Shown here piece by piece: positions 36,245-46,000 of a DNA stretch of 64,000 bases (positions are counted from its first letter, which is position 1; each line of letters begins with the position of its first letter). The DNA lies in the NCBI RefSeq assembly GCF_000409775.1, contig NZ_KE332393.1, positions 252,171 to 316,170 on the forward strand, in the 5' to 3' direction. The notes beneath the pieces are model-generated. The model was given only the letters and a program-made list of their open reading frames with translations. It did not search any database and was not told the DNA's origin. Origin of the DNA: Litchfieldella anticariensis FP35 = DSM 16096. Its GTDB lineage: Bacteria > Pseudomonadota > Gammaproteobacteria > Pseudomonadales > Halomonadaceae. Made by a program: the position numbers and the translations under genes.

Positions 36245-39200
36245 CTAACGTGGTTCTTCCTCTGGCAGATATACCCGGTCGCCAGGGAACAGAATGCTGG
36301 GGTCGATGATGTGATCCAGGTTCAGCATCACCACGTCCTCGACCTCGAGTCCCCGGTGTACTGCGATGCCCCCTAGAGTCTGCCCTGGCTCGACATCGAC
36401 CGGCTCGTAGTCCCGAGCTTCCAGTTCCGGGTTGATACGTCCGTTATCACCCATCGCCCCTTCGGCATGTTCTTCGACATGGTGTGCCATCACCCAGCCT
36501 TGTTGCCCGTTAATAGAGCCCATGCCACGAACGGGGACCCATTCATTGCCCTCGGCATCAGCGACTCGCAGACCTGTTTCGGTCAGGAAGGTGCCATGCG
36601 GGACATCGGTGACGATTGGTGCAGTTGCTGCGGGGGATGCATGTAGGTTGAGACCCGCCGGTGCCAAGACGACGAGCTGTGGCTGGGAGTCGATCGGGGA
36701 TAGAAATTCTTCCAGCGGCGCGACGGAAGGTGTCCTTGTCTCTTGCGTCAATGACGGTGGTTCGGGGGGTACGAAATTAGATGGTACGTAACCGGGTAAC
36801 TCAGGATCAGGATGCTCGGGATTGGTCGACTCTGAATCGGATCCCCACGCCCCCTGTGCCGCCAGCATGCCGGCGCCCAACAACCCAGGACCAAAGGTAG
36901 TGGTGGTAACGATATCCCGTTTCTTGGAAGACGACTCACCCGACTGTTGTGGTTCATTGCTCTTGAACGGTTTAACTTTCCTCCCGATATGAGAATCCCT
37001 GAACCACAGGAGAGTGGACCCGGCCCCAAATAGCGTACCTGCAGCGGTGTGGCCGGCTTCCATCATCCCCTTCGTTGCCAGCAGGTCCGACCCACTCGAC
37101 CCCGCATACAAACCGCTGCCAAGTATGAACATGGGCAGTGCAACGTCATCCGCCCAAGGCATGAATGGCTGGCCCGTGACGGATTCCTGAAAGGTTTTAA
37201 AGAGATAAAGTGTGTTGCCGCCTGCAAAAAGTGCACTGGAGGAAGTATCTACGACACTTTCCATCCCTATTAGCTGGGTGGCGGTGTTAGGGTTATTGAT
37301 CGCTAGCGTCACAAATTCAGCCCCGCGCAGAATGCGGCCCAAGGTTGTCTCCACAGCGGTTTTATTCGGTGCGAGAGACCTTGTCGCCAGACTGGCGCCG
37401 CGTACCGCTAGAGCAAGCGCGTTCAGAGGTTCGGAGATCTGGGGCGGTGCCGCTATCGAGAGGGTGGCTCCTGTACTTCCCATACCCACCAATACGGCAC
37501 GAATGGTATTTTGGTTCTTGCCATGCTTCCAGGGTATGACAACCGCTTCTCCAGTTTCCGGATTGCGATAGAAAATATGGGTCTTGCCCTGTATTCCCGG
37601 CTCTCTGCCACTTGGCCGTGGCCCTATTGTCGGCTGTACATAGATATTTTCGACATTCTCAGGCTGACGACGCCCAAGGACTCTAGCTTCAACGAGGCTG
37701 CCCGTTTCATCGTTTAGCCGGATCGTTGGCGGCGAGCGTTTCCCCCAGAGAAGGGATCTTGAGCTCTCGCCAGTCCCGGGTTCTGATGCGCTCCGATCAC
37801 CTCGACCTGGCCGTAGAGCACGCGAGTTTCCATAGCCCATGCCGGTGCCGAAGACACCGCTCGCCAGCCCTATCAAGGCATCGCTTTTCTCCAAGCCGGT
37901 CATCGCGTTCCAGTTCGCCATCATGTTGACGCCGGAATAGGCCATCAGTGGTATACCGGTGCCGATGGCGGCTCGATCGAGGCCACGCGCCGCATTGAAC
38001 GCAAAGTTGCGCTGGGTGAGCTGATAGGCGGCTTCCTGATACATGGAGTTCTGACTCCAGGCCTTCCCCCAGGTATTGATGGCGCCGGTGCTCGTTCGCA
38101 TGGCCACCCCCGCGGAGGTCCCTGTTCGCATGAGGCCGGCGACGCGGAAGGCACTCGCCCCCATGGGCAGGAAGGAGGTCGCTAGCATTGCCCCCTGCAC
38201 CATGCCTTCTGTACTGGCTAGTGGTCGACCATGCTCATGCATTTCATGGAGGTTGGTGGCACTGCGCGCCCCGAAATAAGCGCCCCCCGCAAAAGCGATG
38301 GGGGCCGCTATCGGGGCTAACGGGGGAATGAAAGAGGCAACCGTGGCGATACCGGTACCGATACCAATCACGGGATCCACCCATTGCTCGAACTCACTCA
38401 ATTCCCGGGCCTGCTGCCACTCATATACCGGTTTTCCATTGGCAGCATCGGTCAGTTGATTGAGGTTCTCCGGTATATAGACGTGGCCACTGTCGGACAG
38501 GTAGTTGTGATGTCGATAGTCCTCGAGATTGCGGTACTTGCTGCCGCTCTCGTCCACTAGCCATGTCTTGCCGTCGTCATCCTCCACGGTGAACAGGGCC
38601 GAATCGCGTGCCCCTTGCTGACCATCCCGATACAGGATGGGAATAATCCCGACCTCGGCGTCGTCGCCACCGATCTCACGAAGTTGATCGATTACGGGGT
38701 CAAGTTGTGCCACGTCATCACTGCCCAGCGCCTTTTCCAGGTTCTGCCGCGCATCCTCGTCGCTCAGCGTGATCGACTCCGGCAGCTCGTCGAGGCGATC
38801 TGCGATCGCCTCTTCGGCAACCTTGGGGTTATGTTCGTGGTACTCGTTCTCTATTTCCCCGCGCTTCTCGGGATCGAGACGCTCATCGAGGGAATACTTT
38901 TGCTGTAGGGAGTCGTTCCATTGAGCCGACTCTTGCAATGTTTCCCGCTTATCAGTCAATTCAGCAAGTGCGTCGCTCAGTTCATCTGCCTGCAGACCAT
39001 CTTCCTGATCCTCCGGACTCAGCCCATTGGTCCTTGCCACCTGCATGGCATCGTCCGATGCCTGGAATCCTGCCCGGGTCAATCCCTCCTCGGTCGTTAG
39101 CAGTGCCTCCTGGCTGTCCATCAATCGGGATCGCGCCTGTGTCAGGCTGCCTTGCGCGCCGTTCGCTTCGAGGTATGCCGCTTCCATTTGCCATTCGGCC

Positions 39201-42200
39201 TGGACACCCGACTCATGTTCCGCAGAGGCGCCGTCATCGAGCAGCTTCCAGGTCGAGGGACGACTGGCACGGTAGTCAGATTCCTCGGCGGCTAATGCCA
39301 TCTCCTCGGAGGTGGTTGCATCGCTTTCACGTTGTAGCCTGGCGACTTCCAGGGAGCGCAGGGCCATCGCCACATCGGGATGGACGCTGCGCTGCTCGTC
39401 ATCGATCGTCGCAAGGACAGGATCCACGTCGTCGGGTAGCGAGTCGGTCAGTTTCTTCGTCGTGCCATCGCCATATACCTTGACTTGATCGTCATAGGCA
39501 CCTTTCGCCTGCTCAAAGGCCTCGGTCGCACCGGCCAAAGGATTCGCTGATCCATCACCGTGCGCTTGCCACCAATCGGCCCATTCTCGATCAACGCTCA
39601 ATTGTTCTTCGGAACGGCCTTCCGGGGCCTCCCCTGGTGCATAGGTCAGTTGAAATTCGAGCGGATCATCCCGGTCCTCATACACGTTGCGTATGTAGAG
39701 CTGACCATCGTCTCCCACGATGATCCCGGAGTCCGCCTCCATGATATCGCCTGTCGGGATGTATTCTGTATAGGCGGCACGTCCCTCACCACGACGCTCT
39801 TTCTCGGTAAAGCCTTCAGAGTCAACGTGATCGGGGTGTTGTTCACCGTACAGGCGTTCCGCCCGGTCACGGATGTTCTCACCGTCCTGCAATACCTCGC
39901 GAGCCGCGGCCAAGTCACTGTGTTCCGACGCGACATCCGGATGCACCCAGCGCATTTCGCCATCGATCTCGATGCATTTCGCCTCTTCGCCACCGGGAAC
40001 GACCGTGCCTTCACCGTGTTCCTCAAGCTCATCCTGATACTGTCGCTCCAGTGTCGAGATAGGTTTATCCAATGCCTCTGCCGCTTCACCGCGCTGCTCG
40101 GCGAGCCACTCGTTCATGGCGCTTTCGGCTTCGTGCCGGTCCTGCGCCACCTCCACCAGGCCGTCATCCGAGCTATAGCGATACTCCTTCCAGCTTGCCC
40201 AGTCCTTGTTGATTTGCTGTTGTAGCTTGGTACCCCCTGGATGGTCAGTGTCTGGATCGAAGGTGAGTTGGACTTCCAGCGGCTCATTCAGGTTCTCGTA
40301 GGTATTGATCAGATAGAGCTGGCCGTTGCGTTCGACGACTTGCTGATTCAGTAACTCTCCCGAGCTGTGTTCGATCTTCTCTCCCTCGGTGAAACCGGAG
40401 CCATGACGTACCTGACCCTCTCTTTCGATCCATGTGAACCCTTCTGGGTCGAAGTGCTCCGGATGGCGTTGACGATATTCGTCGAGGACTCGCTCCTCTA
40501 GGCCATCGTTTCCGTCACGGTCATTCTTGAACTCCTGCCAGGCTTGGTCGGCGTCGCGTTCGGCCTGGGTACGCCCTTCTGGCGCTTCCTCATCGGGGCC
40601 ATAGGTGAGCTGGAACTCCTTCGTCGTCCGCTCGTAGCCTTCACCGTAGGTATTGATGACATAGAGCTGGCCATCGCGTTCGACGACCCGCGTATCCGCC
40701 AATTCACCCGATTCCCATTTATGTTCACTCCCCATGGCACCATTACGCGTTTCCGAGTAACCATCGGGATTGAAATACTTGGGATTGGCGTCTTGAAAGG
40801 CTTCCAGCGCATCATTCTGTAACTGGGCAGGCTCCTCACCAAGCTTCAAGTCATGCCAGTCACGGTTGAGACGTTGCTGTTCTTCCGACAGTCCGCGAGG
40901 ATCGCTTTCCGGGCTCTGGGTTAGTGGAACATCCAGTGGCTCTTCGCGATCCGCATAGATATTGCGCAAATAGAGTTGGCCATCCTTCTCCACCACGGAC
41001 TGGTGCAGTAATTCGCCTGTATGCTCTTTGTCTCCCGAAGGGGTTCTAGGGCTAACCGATTCGGTAGGCTCCTCGAAACCCTCTTCCTTGAAGTAGTCCG
41101 CGTACTCCTCGTCATTGCGATAGATCTCAAGGGCATCCTCCTTGAGGCCCTCGGCTTCTTCCTGAAGCGCCTGATACTCTTGCTCTGTCTCAAGAAAGCC
41201 GATCCAGGTATTGGCATTGCGCAGGTTTTTCTCGGCGTCTTCCAGGTTCAGCCCTTGCTGTTTGGGATCTGGCGGTACCCAGCGCAATCCATACGGTGCC
41301 AGCAACTTGTCGAGCCGCTCACCGGCACCGTTCATGGCCTCCTCAAAGCTGTCATCGAGCGCATAGACCGACAGCTGCGACTGGCGACGCCAGGCTTCCG
41401 CACGTGCCAGATTCAACGTCAGGCTAGCCGTTTCTTGCGCTTCGAGCGCGTCGGCAATGGCGGGGTCCACCCATTTCCATTCGCCCTGATAAAACATCGC
41501 GACCCAATCACCGCCCGAGGGGGCCTCTGCACTCGGTGGCTTGCCCAGCGGGTCGCCTTCTCTTGTCTCTTCGCCAGACTTGATGACGTCGCCCTTATCG
41601 CCATCTTCGCCGACGATCTCATCAATGGCATCCTCTACCGCCTGATCCTGTTCCTCCAGGTCGGTTTCAAGATCCTCGAGTTCCTTGATGTTGCCCTCAT
41701 CGTCCCGCTCCACCAACATCTCTTCGATAACAGCCTGGAGCACCTTGTCCTCTTGGGAGTCGTCGGGATCAAGCTCAAGCAACTCTTCCGCCAGAGACTG
41801 CTCCTCGGTTCCCCGCGCGATCTTGACCTCTTCGCCGTCTTCATCGTTGCGCAGCGTCAAGTCGCCATCCGGCGGAGTGATCAGCGTGTAGCCGTTATCG
41901 GTGACTTCCGTGGTCGTTTCACCATCGGTAGCCACGATCGTTTTGGTTTCGCGGCCATCCGCCTTGGTCACGGTTTCCGTGGTACTGCCATCGGTATGCT
42001 CGGTGCGGCGTGTCTCGTTGCCCTCGGCATCGATATAGAGCGAAGAGTTCCCGGCGCCTCGCCCGTTGCTGTAACTGGCGATCACCTCCTCGCTGTCTTC
42101 TGCACCAACGATCTTGGTGGTGTATTGTTCTCCGCCATTGGCCAGTTCATTAGTCTCGGACTCGACTACGTAACCCGCCGCCCTGAGCTGGGCGATCACC

Positions 42201-42910
42201 TGCTCGCGAGTCAGTCCCTGGTCCTCGGCAACCTCATCGATACTCTTGCCGTTGGCGACTGCCTCGGCGATCTCGTCGATGCCTTCGCGGGTGGTCTCCT
42301 GATCAGGATCCAGCTCCGTCCGATTGCCGTCCTCGTCGACCACCGTCGTCGTGATCTCACCGTCGTCATCGGTGACTTCCTCGATCACCACGCCACTTGG
42401 TAGCTCAGAGGTCTCGACCTCCCAGCCGTCGTCTTCGAGCAGATCGAGCACTTCCTGCTTGCTCAGTCCGTGCTTCTCGGCAATCTCATCGATGCTCTGA
42501 CCGCCGGCGACCCCATCGACGATTTCTTCTGTCTCTTCGGGAGAAAGCTCATCGGGCTCTTGGGCATTGTCGACCGGCTCGACTTGCGGCAGCGATTCGC
42601 TACCGTCTGTCGGCGTGTGGTAAGCGTATGGGGTGAGATTCGGATCGTCCTCAAGACCGAAGTTCGAGAATTGCATGGTCTCGATATAGTCGGGCGAATA
42701 AACGCCGAACCCCATGCCGCCGCCTGGGGTAGGAGGGGCCAGTGGTTGTTGAAAGGTAGGCATCGATGCGCCGCTTCCTTGCGCCCGGAAACTGGACGGC
42801 GAGGGCTGCTGCGCTCTGTTAAGGGCAGCCGTAAAGGCATCCACGGACTCGGCCTGGAGGAGTTGGCGGACAGCCCGAGCGGCGCGGGCGGCACGTATCA
42901 AATCTATCAA
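36245..42910 (-). CDS. Giant modular protein 2: scaffold without recognisable toxin cargo
   Basis: 2221 residues from TTG 42910, which follows AAGGAGG by five bases exactly as in giant 1. Order (numbered from 42934): two short helical repeats, SIDEIAEKHGLSKQEVLDLL and SIDEVAEDQGLTREQVIAQL (about 148-258); long acidic region; four copies of a ~60-residue unit whose core is GELxxxxVVExDGQLYxxNxY (near 640, 740, 855, 1067); DUF4781-like part (1360-1710); a ~70-residue module ending KTHIFYRNPETGEA; hydrophobic domain (1808-2030); bacterial SH3-like domain (2083-2155: APAGLNLHASPAATAPIV); LysM (2175-end: VEPGQTLGGIAVHRGL). No catalytic motif was found. It shows what the family looks like without inserted cargo. 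Confidence 0.8.
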   Translation of the reverse strand: MIDLIRAARAARAVRQLLQAESVDAFTAALNRAQQPSPSSFRAQGSGASMPTFQQPLAPPTPGGGMGFGVYSPDYIETMQFSNFGLEDDPNLTPYAYHTPTDGSESLPQVEPVDNAQEPDELSPEETEEIVDGVAGGQSIDEIAEKHGLSKQEVLDLLEDDGWEVETSELPSGVVIEEVTDDDGEITTTVVDEDGNRTELDPDQETTREGIDEIAEAVANGKSIDEVAEDQGLTREQVIAQLRAAGYVVESETNELANGGEQYTTKIVGAEDSEEVIASYSNGRGAGNSSLYIDAEGNETRRTEHTDGSTTETVTKADGRETKTIVATDGETTTEVTDNGYTLITPPDGDLTLRNDEDGEEVKIARGTEEQSLAEELLELDPDDSQEDKVLQAVIEEMLVERDDEGNIKELEDLETDLEEQDQAVEDAIDEIVGEDGDKGDVIKSGEETREGDPLGKPPSAEAPSGGDWVAMFYQGEWKWVDPAIADALEAQETASLTLNLARAEAWRRQSQLSVYALDDSFEEAMNGAGERLDKLLAPYGLRWVPPDPKQQGLNLEDAEKNLRNANTWIGFLETEQEYQALQEEAEGLKEDALEIYRNDEEYADYFKEEGFEEPTESVSPRTPSGDKEHTGELLHQSVVEKDGQLYLRNIYADREEPLDVPLTQSPESDPRGLSEEQQRLNRDWHDLKLGEEPAQLQNDALEAFQDANPKYFNPDGYSETRNGAMGSEHKWESGELADTRVVERDGQLYVINTYGEGYERTTKEFQLTYGPDEEAPEGRTQAERDADQAWQEFKNDRDGNDGLEERVLDEYRQRHPEHFDPEGFTWIEREGQVRHGSGFTEGEKIEHSSGELLNQQVVERNGQLYLINTYENLNEPLEVQLTFDPDTDHPGGTKLQQQINKDWASWKEYRYSSDDGLVEVAQDRHEAESAMNEWLAEQRGEAAEALDKPISTLERQYQDELEEHGEGTVVPGGEEAKCIEIDGEMRWVHPDVASEHSDLAAAREVLQDGENIRDRAERLYGEQHPDHVDSEGFTEKERRGEGRAAYTEYIPTGDIMEADSGIIVGDDGQLYIRNVYEDRDDPLEFQLTYAPGEAPEGRSEEQLSVDREWADWWQAHGDGSANPLAGATEAFEQAKGAYDDQVKVYGDGTTKKLTDSLPDDVDPVLATIDDEQRSVHPDVAMALRSLEVARLQRESDATTSEEMALAAEESDYRASRPSTWKLLDDGASAEHESGVQAEWQMEAAYLEANGAQGSLTQARSRLMDSQEALLTTEEGLTRAGFQASDDAMQVARTNGLSPEDQEDGLQADELSDALAELTDKRETLQESAQWNDSLQQKYSLDERLDPEKRGEIENEYHEHNPKVAEEAIADRLDELPESITLSDEDARQNLEKALGSDDVAQLDPVIDQLREIGGDDAEVGIIPILYRDGQQGARDSALFTVEDDDGKTWLVDESGSKYRNLEDYRHHNYLSDSGHVYIPENLNQLTDAANGKPVYEWQQARELSEFEQWVDPVIGIGTGIATVASFIPPLAPIAAPIAFAGGAYFGARSATNLHEMHEHGRPLASTEGMVQGAMLATSFLPMGASAFRVAGLMRTGTSAGVAMRTSTGAINTWGKAWSQNSMYQEAAYQLTQRNFAFNAARGLDRAAIGTGIPLMAYSGVNMMANWNAMTGLEKSDALIGLASGVFGTGMGYGNSRALRPGRGDRSASEPGTGESSRSLLWGKRSPPTIRLNDETGSLVEARVLGRRQPENVENIYVQPTIGPRPSGREPGIQGKTHIFYRNPETGEAVVIPWKHGKNQNTIRAVLVGMGSTGATLSIAAPPQISEPLNALALAVRGASLATRSLAPNKTAVETTLGRILRGAEFVTLAINNPNTATQLIGMESVVDTSSSALFAGGNTLYLFKTFQESVTGQPFMPWADDVALPMFILGSGLYAGSSGSDLLATKGMMEAGHTAAGTLFGAGSTLLWFRDSHIGRKVKPFKSNEPQQSGESSSKKRDIVTTTTFGPGLLGAGMLAAQGAWGSDSESTNPEHPDPELPGYVPSNFVPPEPPSLTQETRTPSVAPLEEFLSPIDSQPQLVVLAPAGLNLHASPAATAPIVTDVPHGTFLTETGLRVADAEGNEWVPVRGMGSINGQQGWVMAHHVEEHAEGAMGDNGRINPELEARDYEPVDVEPGQTLGGIAVHRGLEVEDVVMLNLDHIIDPSILFPGDRVYLPEEEPR

Positions 42911-43092
42911 GGTGGCCTCCTTTCCTCTCCTCAACCGCAGAAAGTGATATTGGCCGGCTTGCTTTTGTTCTGATTCTTGGCGTACGAGACGCGAAGACGA
43001 CCCTTCTAATTTAGTCGTAAGGATGAAAGAAAAAGTAAAATTTCGTTCACAAAAGAATCGTCAACGTTATCCTTTGTGTAGCGGCATCAGGG

Positions 43093-46000
43093 TTACCGTG
43101 GTAAATAGATCCGATCTCCAGGATAAAGGACGCTGGGGTTGGGGATATGGCCCATGTTCAGCTCCACGACTTCGGCGATATCATGGCCATGTCGTAATAC
43201 GATGCCTCCCATTGTCTGTCCCGGTTGCACGATGATCTCCTCATAATCCGCTGAATCTTTCAGGCCGGGATTGAAGCGCCCGTCATCGTCGGTTTCGCCA
43301 TCTTCGACAGCGTCATCGGGGGAATCCGGTTGTGGCTCTTCATTTTCCGGTGGTGTCGGTTCGTCCCGATTCGAGTCATCGGGCTTACCAGGTAGCGGCT
43401 CATCTGTATTTGGTGGCGTTGGAGTGGTGTCGTCGGAAGGTTTTTCCTCCTCGTCATCGAACAACGACGAAGCTGCCAGCAGGCCACCGCCAATCAGCCC
43501 AGGTCCGAAAGTGGTGAAAGTAATGATATCCCGTTTCTTGGGAGACGACTCACTCGATTGCGCTGGTTCACTGCTCTTGAACGGTCTAACCTTCTTCCCA
43601 ATATGGGAATCCCTGAACCACAGAAGAGTCGATCCAGCCGTAAACAAGGTACCGGCAGTTGTATGACCTGCCGCCATTAACCCTCCATTGTTCAACAGGT
43701 CGACACCGCTCGACGCAGTGTACAAGCCGCTACCGATGCCAAACATAGGAAGCGCGAAGTCATCTGCCCACGGCATGAAAGGCTGCCCTGTGACGGATTC
43801 CCTGTAAGTTTTATATAAATAAAGTGTGTTTCCTCCCACAAAAAGTGCACTGGAGGAAGTATCTACGATATTTCCCATCTCCGTTAACTGGCTTGCGGAA
43901 TTGGGATTGTTTATCGCCAACGTCACGAACTCAATTCCACGATGGACACGCCCCCGGACCGTGTCCACAGCGGTTTCATCGGGTGCGAGAGACCTTATCC
44001 CTAAGCTGGCACCGCGTACAGCCGTGGCCAGTGCGTTCAGTGGCATGGAAATATGAGGCGGAGCCGCCAACGAGAAATAAGCTCCAATGCCCCCCACCCC
44101 CATCAACACAGCGCGAATAGCATTCTGGCTTCCGTCACGCTTCGGAGGCAGGGAGGTCACGTTTCCGGTTTTCGGATTCCCCAAGACGTTCTTCTGGGAT
44201 TGCGGCAACGTGCTATCAAGCGGTTTGAATGGTTTCGGCGTAAACACGCTCACTTGTTGAGTTACCGGTAACGCGCCTGGAACATTCCAGGCGCCCATAC
44301 CGCTGTACTCGGCAAAGGATAGTCCAGACCCGCTGCGTAACCGCTCTCTTACCTGTTTAGCCGACAGCTCGGTCACTACGATATAGACGTCATCATTGGA
44401 CCTGACATAGTGCGTGCGTTGTCCATCAGCGCCTTCGCTCCGGACTTGGACGACTTGTCGACCCTCGGTATTCGGCGTGGTAACCGAGATGTCATCGACA
44501 TGTCCGGTTCGTCCGGCCGGCCAGCGGATCTGCCCATCGTCCTGGATACGCCCACTATATGGAACTTTGCCGTCATTTAAGGTGAAAGTGTCTGTGGTCC
44601 GTTGGGTACGTATGACGTGGAGGTAATTTCCAACAGGTATTTCGCCGCTGCTCACGGCCTGGCGTAGCGCATCCAAATCATCTATGCGATAGAGGCGTGG
44701 TTGTCCTTCCGGCGGCGCGGACGTGTGTACTACCTTGGCTTGTGGTGTCGGGGAGGCCGAGCCTCTTTCTGGACCGGTCGGCTGTGCTCCTGGGGATCGG
44801 GCCGCCATAAATGTGGAAGGCCCACCAGGCCGACTTCCTGATTGTGGGCTCGAAGAGACTCCTGCTTGCCACCTCTCCGCCTCTTTAGCATCATAATAAT
44901 CATGCTCTTGTTGTCTATAATCGTAGCCATAGGAGACTGATTCCTTATCAGAGGTGGGCAAATCCTCTATGATCTTACCAAGATTTACCGTTGCCTCCTG
45001 CCAACTCAATCTTCCATCGCGATAGTCTTTATAAATCCGAGATACGTGCGTATCCCATGTCACTGTGGGATCGGTTACGTCGTCAGCGAGAGTTTCACCA
45101 GCACGAAGCCACTCGTCACGCACCTGTAGCGCGGTGAGCACTGCAGCTCCTTCATCTTGCAAATGAGCAGCAACGGTGGTCTCGACTGCCTCGCTGTGCA
45201 TATCTTCGCGTCCGCGTACAACCCCATTCCCGTCCTGAAGACGTAGCACCGGCAGCAAGCGACCGGGAGTTGCCGTTAAGAGCGTACCTGGTCGCGCAGA
45301 ACTAACACTGCCTCGCTGGTGCGAAACGGCATGCGACAACTCATGGGCCAGCGAGATTAACAAGACGTCTGACTGCGTCGCCAAAGCCCGGTCGATGAGA
45401 ATCTCGCTATAATAGGGGGTGTAGTACGTCCCGTCCCCTTCTGGGCCTAATCTAATATTGACGCCATGCTGGTGAACTGCCTCTTCATAGAGGCGGCGCA
45501 ATGTCGGCGACTTATCCATCATCTCTCGGGCGTATTGTCCAGGTGACCAGCTTCTCTCTAGATCGTCTCCTCTTCGAGTACGATTCCAAGTCTCGTGAAG
45601 ACGTCTCCGTATTCCACCATAGTTTCTCCCGACATCTTCCGTCGTGGTGGGGCTCTTCAGGGAGACCTGTGTCGTCGGTGGAGGGGTATCTCTACCCGGT
45701 TGGTTCGGCTGCTCGCTGGCCGCTGCCTTCCTTGCCGTGGTCGCTGGCGCAACGTATTGAGTAACATGAACCAATGGAACTGTTGAATCTGAGTGATCAA
45801 GCGATATCTCATTGCCATCAATGAAATACTTTATTGGCGGCAAGGGGGTATATTCTGCTGACAAGGTGACTCTAGCAGGCTGAGGTGGTGCGACATCCGC
45901 AATGATATGAGGGAGTTGAAAGGATGGCGTTGGCTCAGGTAGTGATGGCCGCGTGAACGCAGTAGCAGCTGGTTCATTCGAGCGAGCATTGGAATCGCTG

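Noticed and set aside
41021-42403. Plus-strand ORF of 460 codons within giant 2
   Set aside because: It is the shadow of the acidic repeat region on the minus strand; the composition is typical of antisense reading of Asp/Glu-rich sequence.
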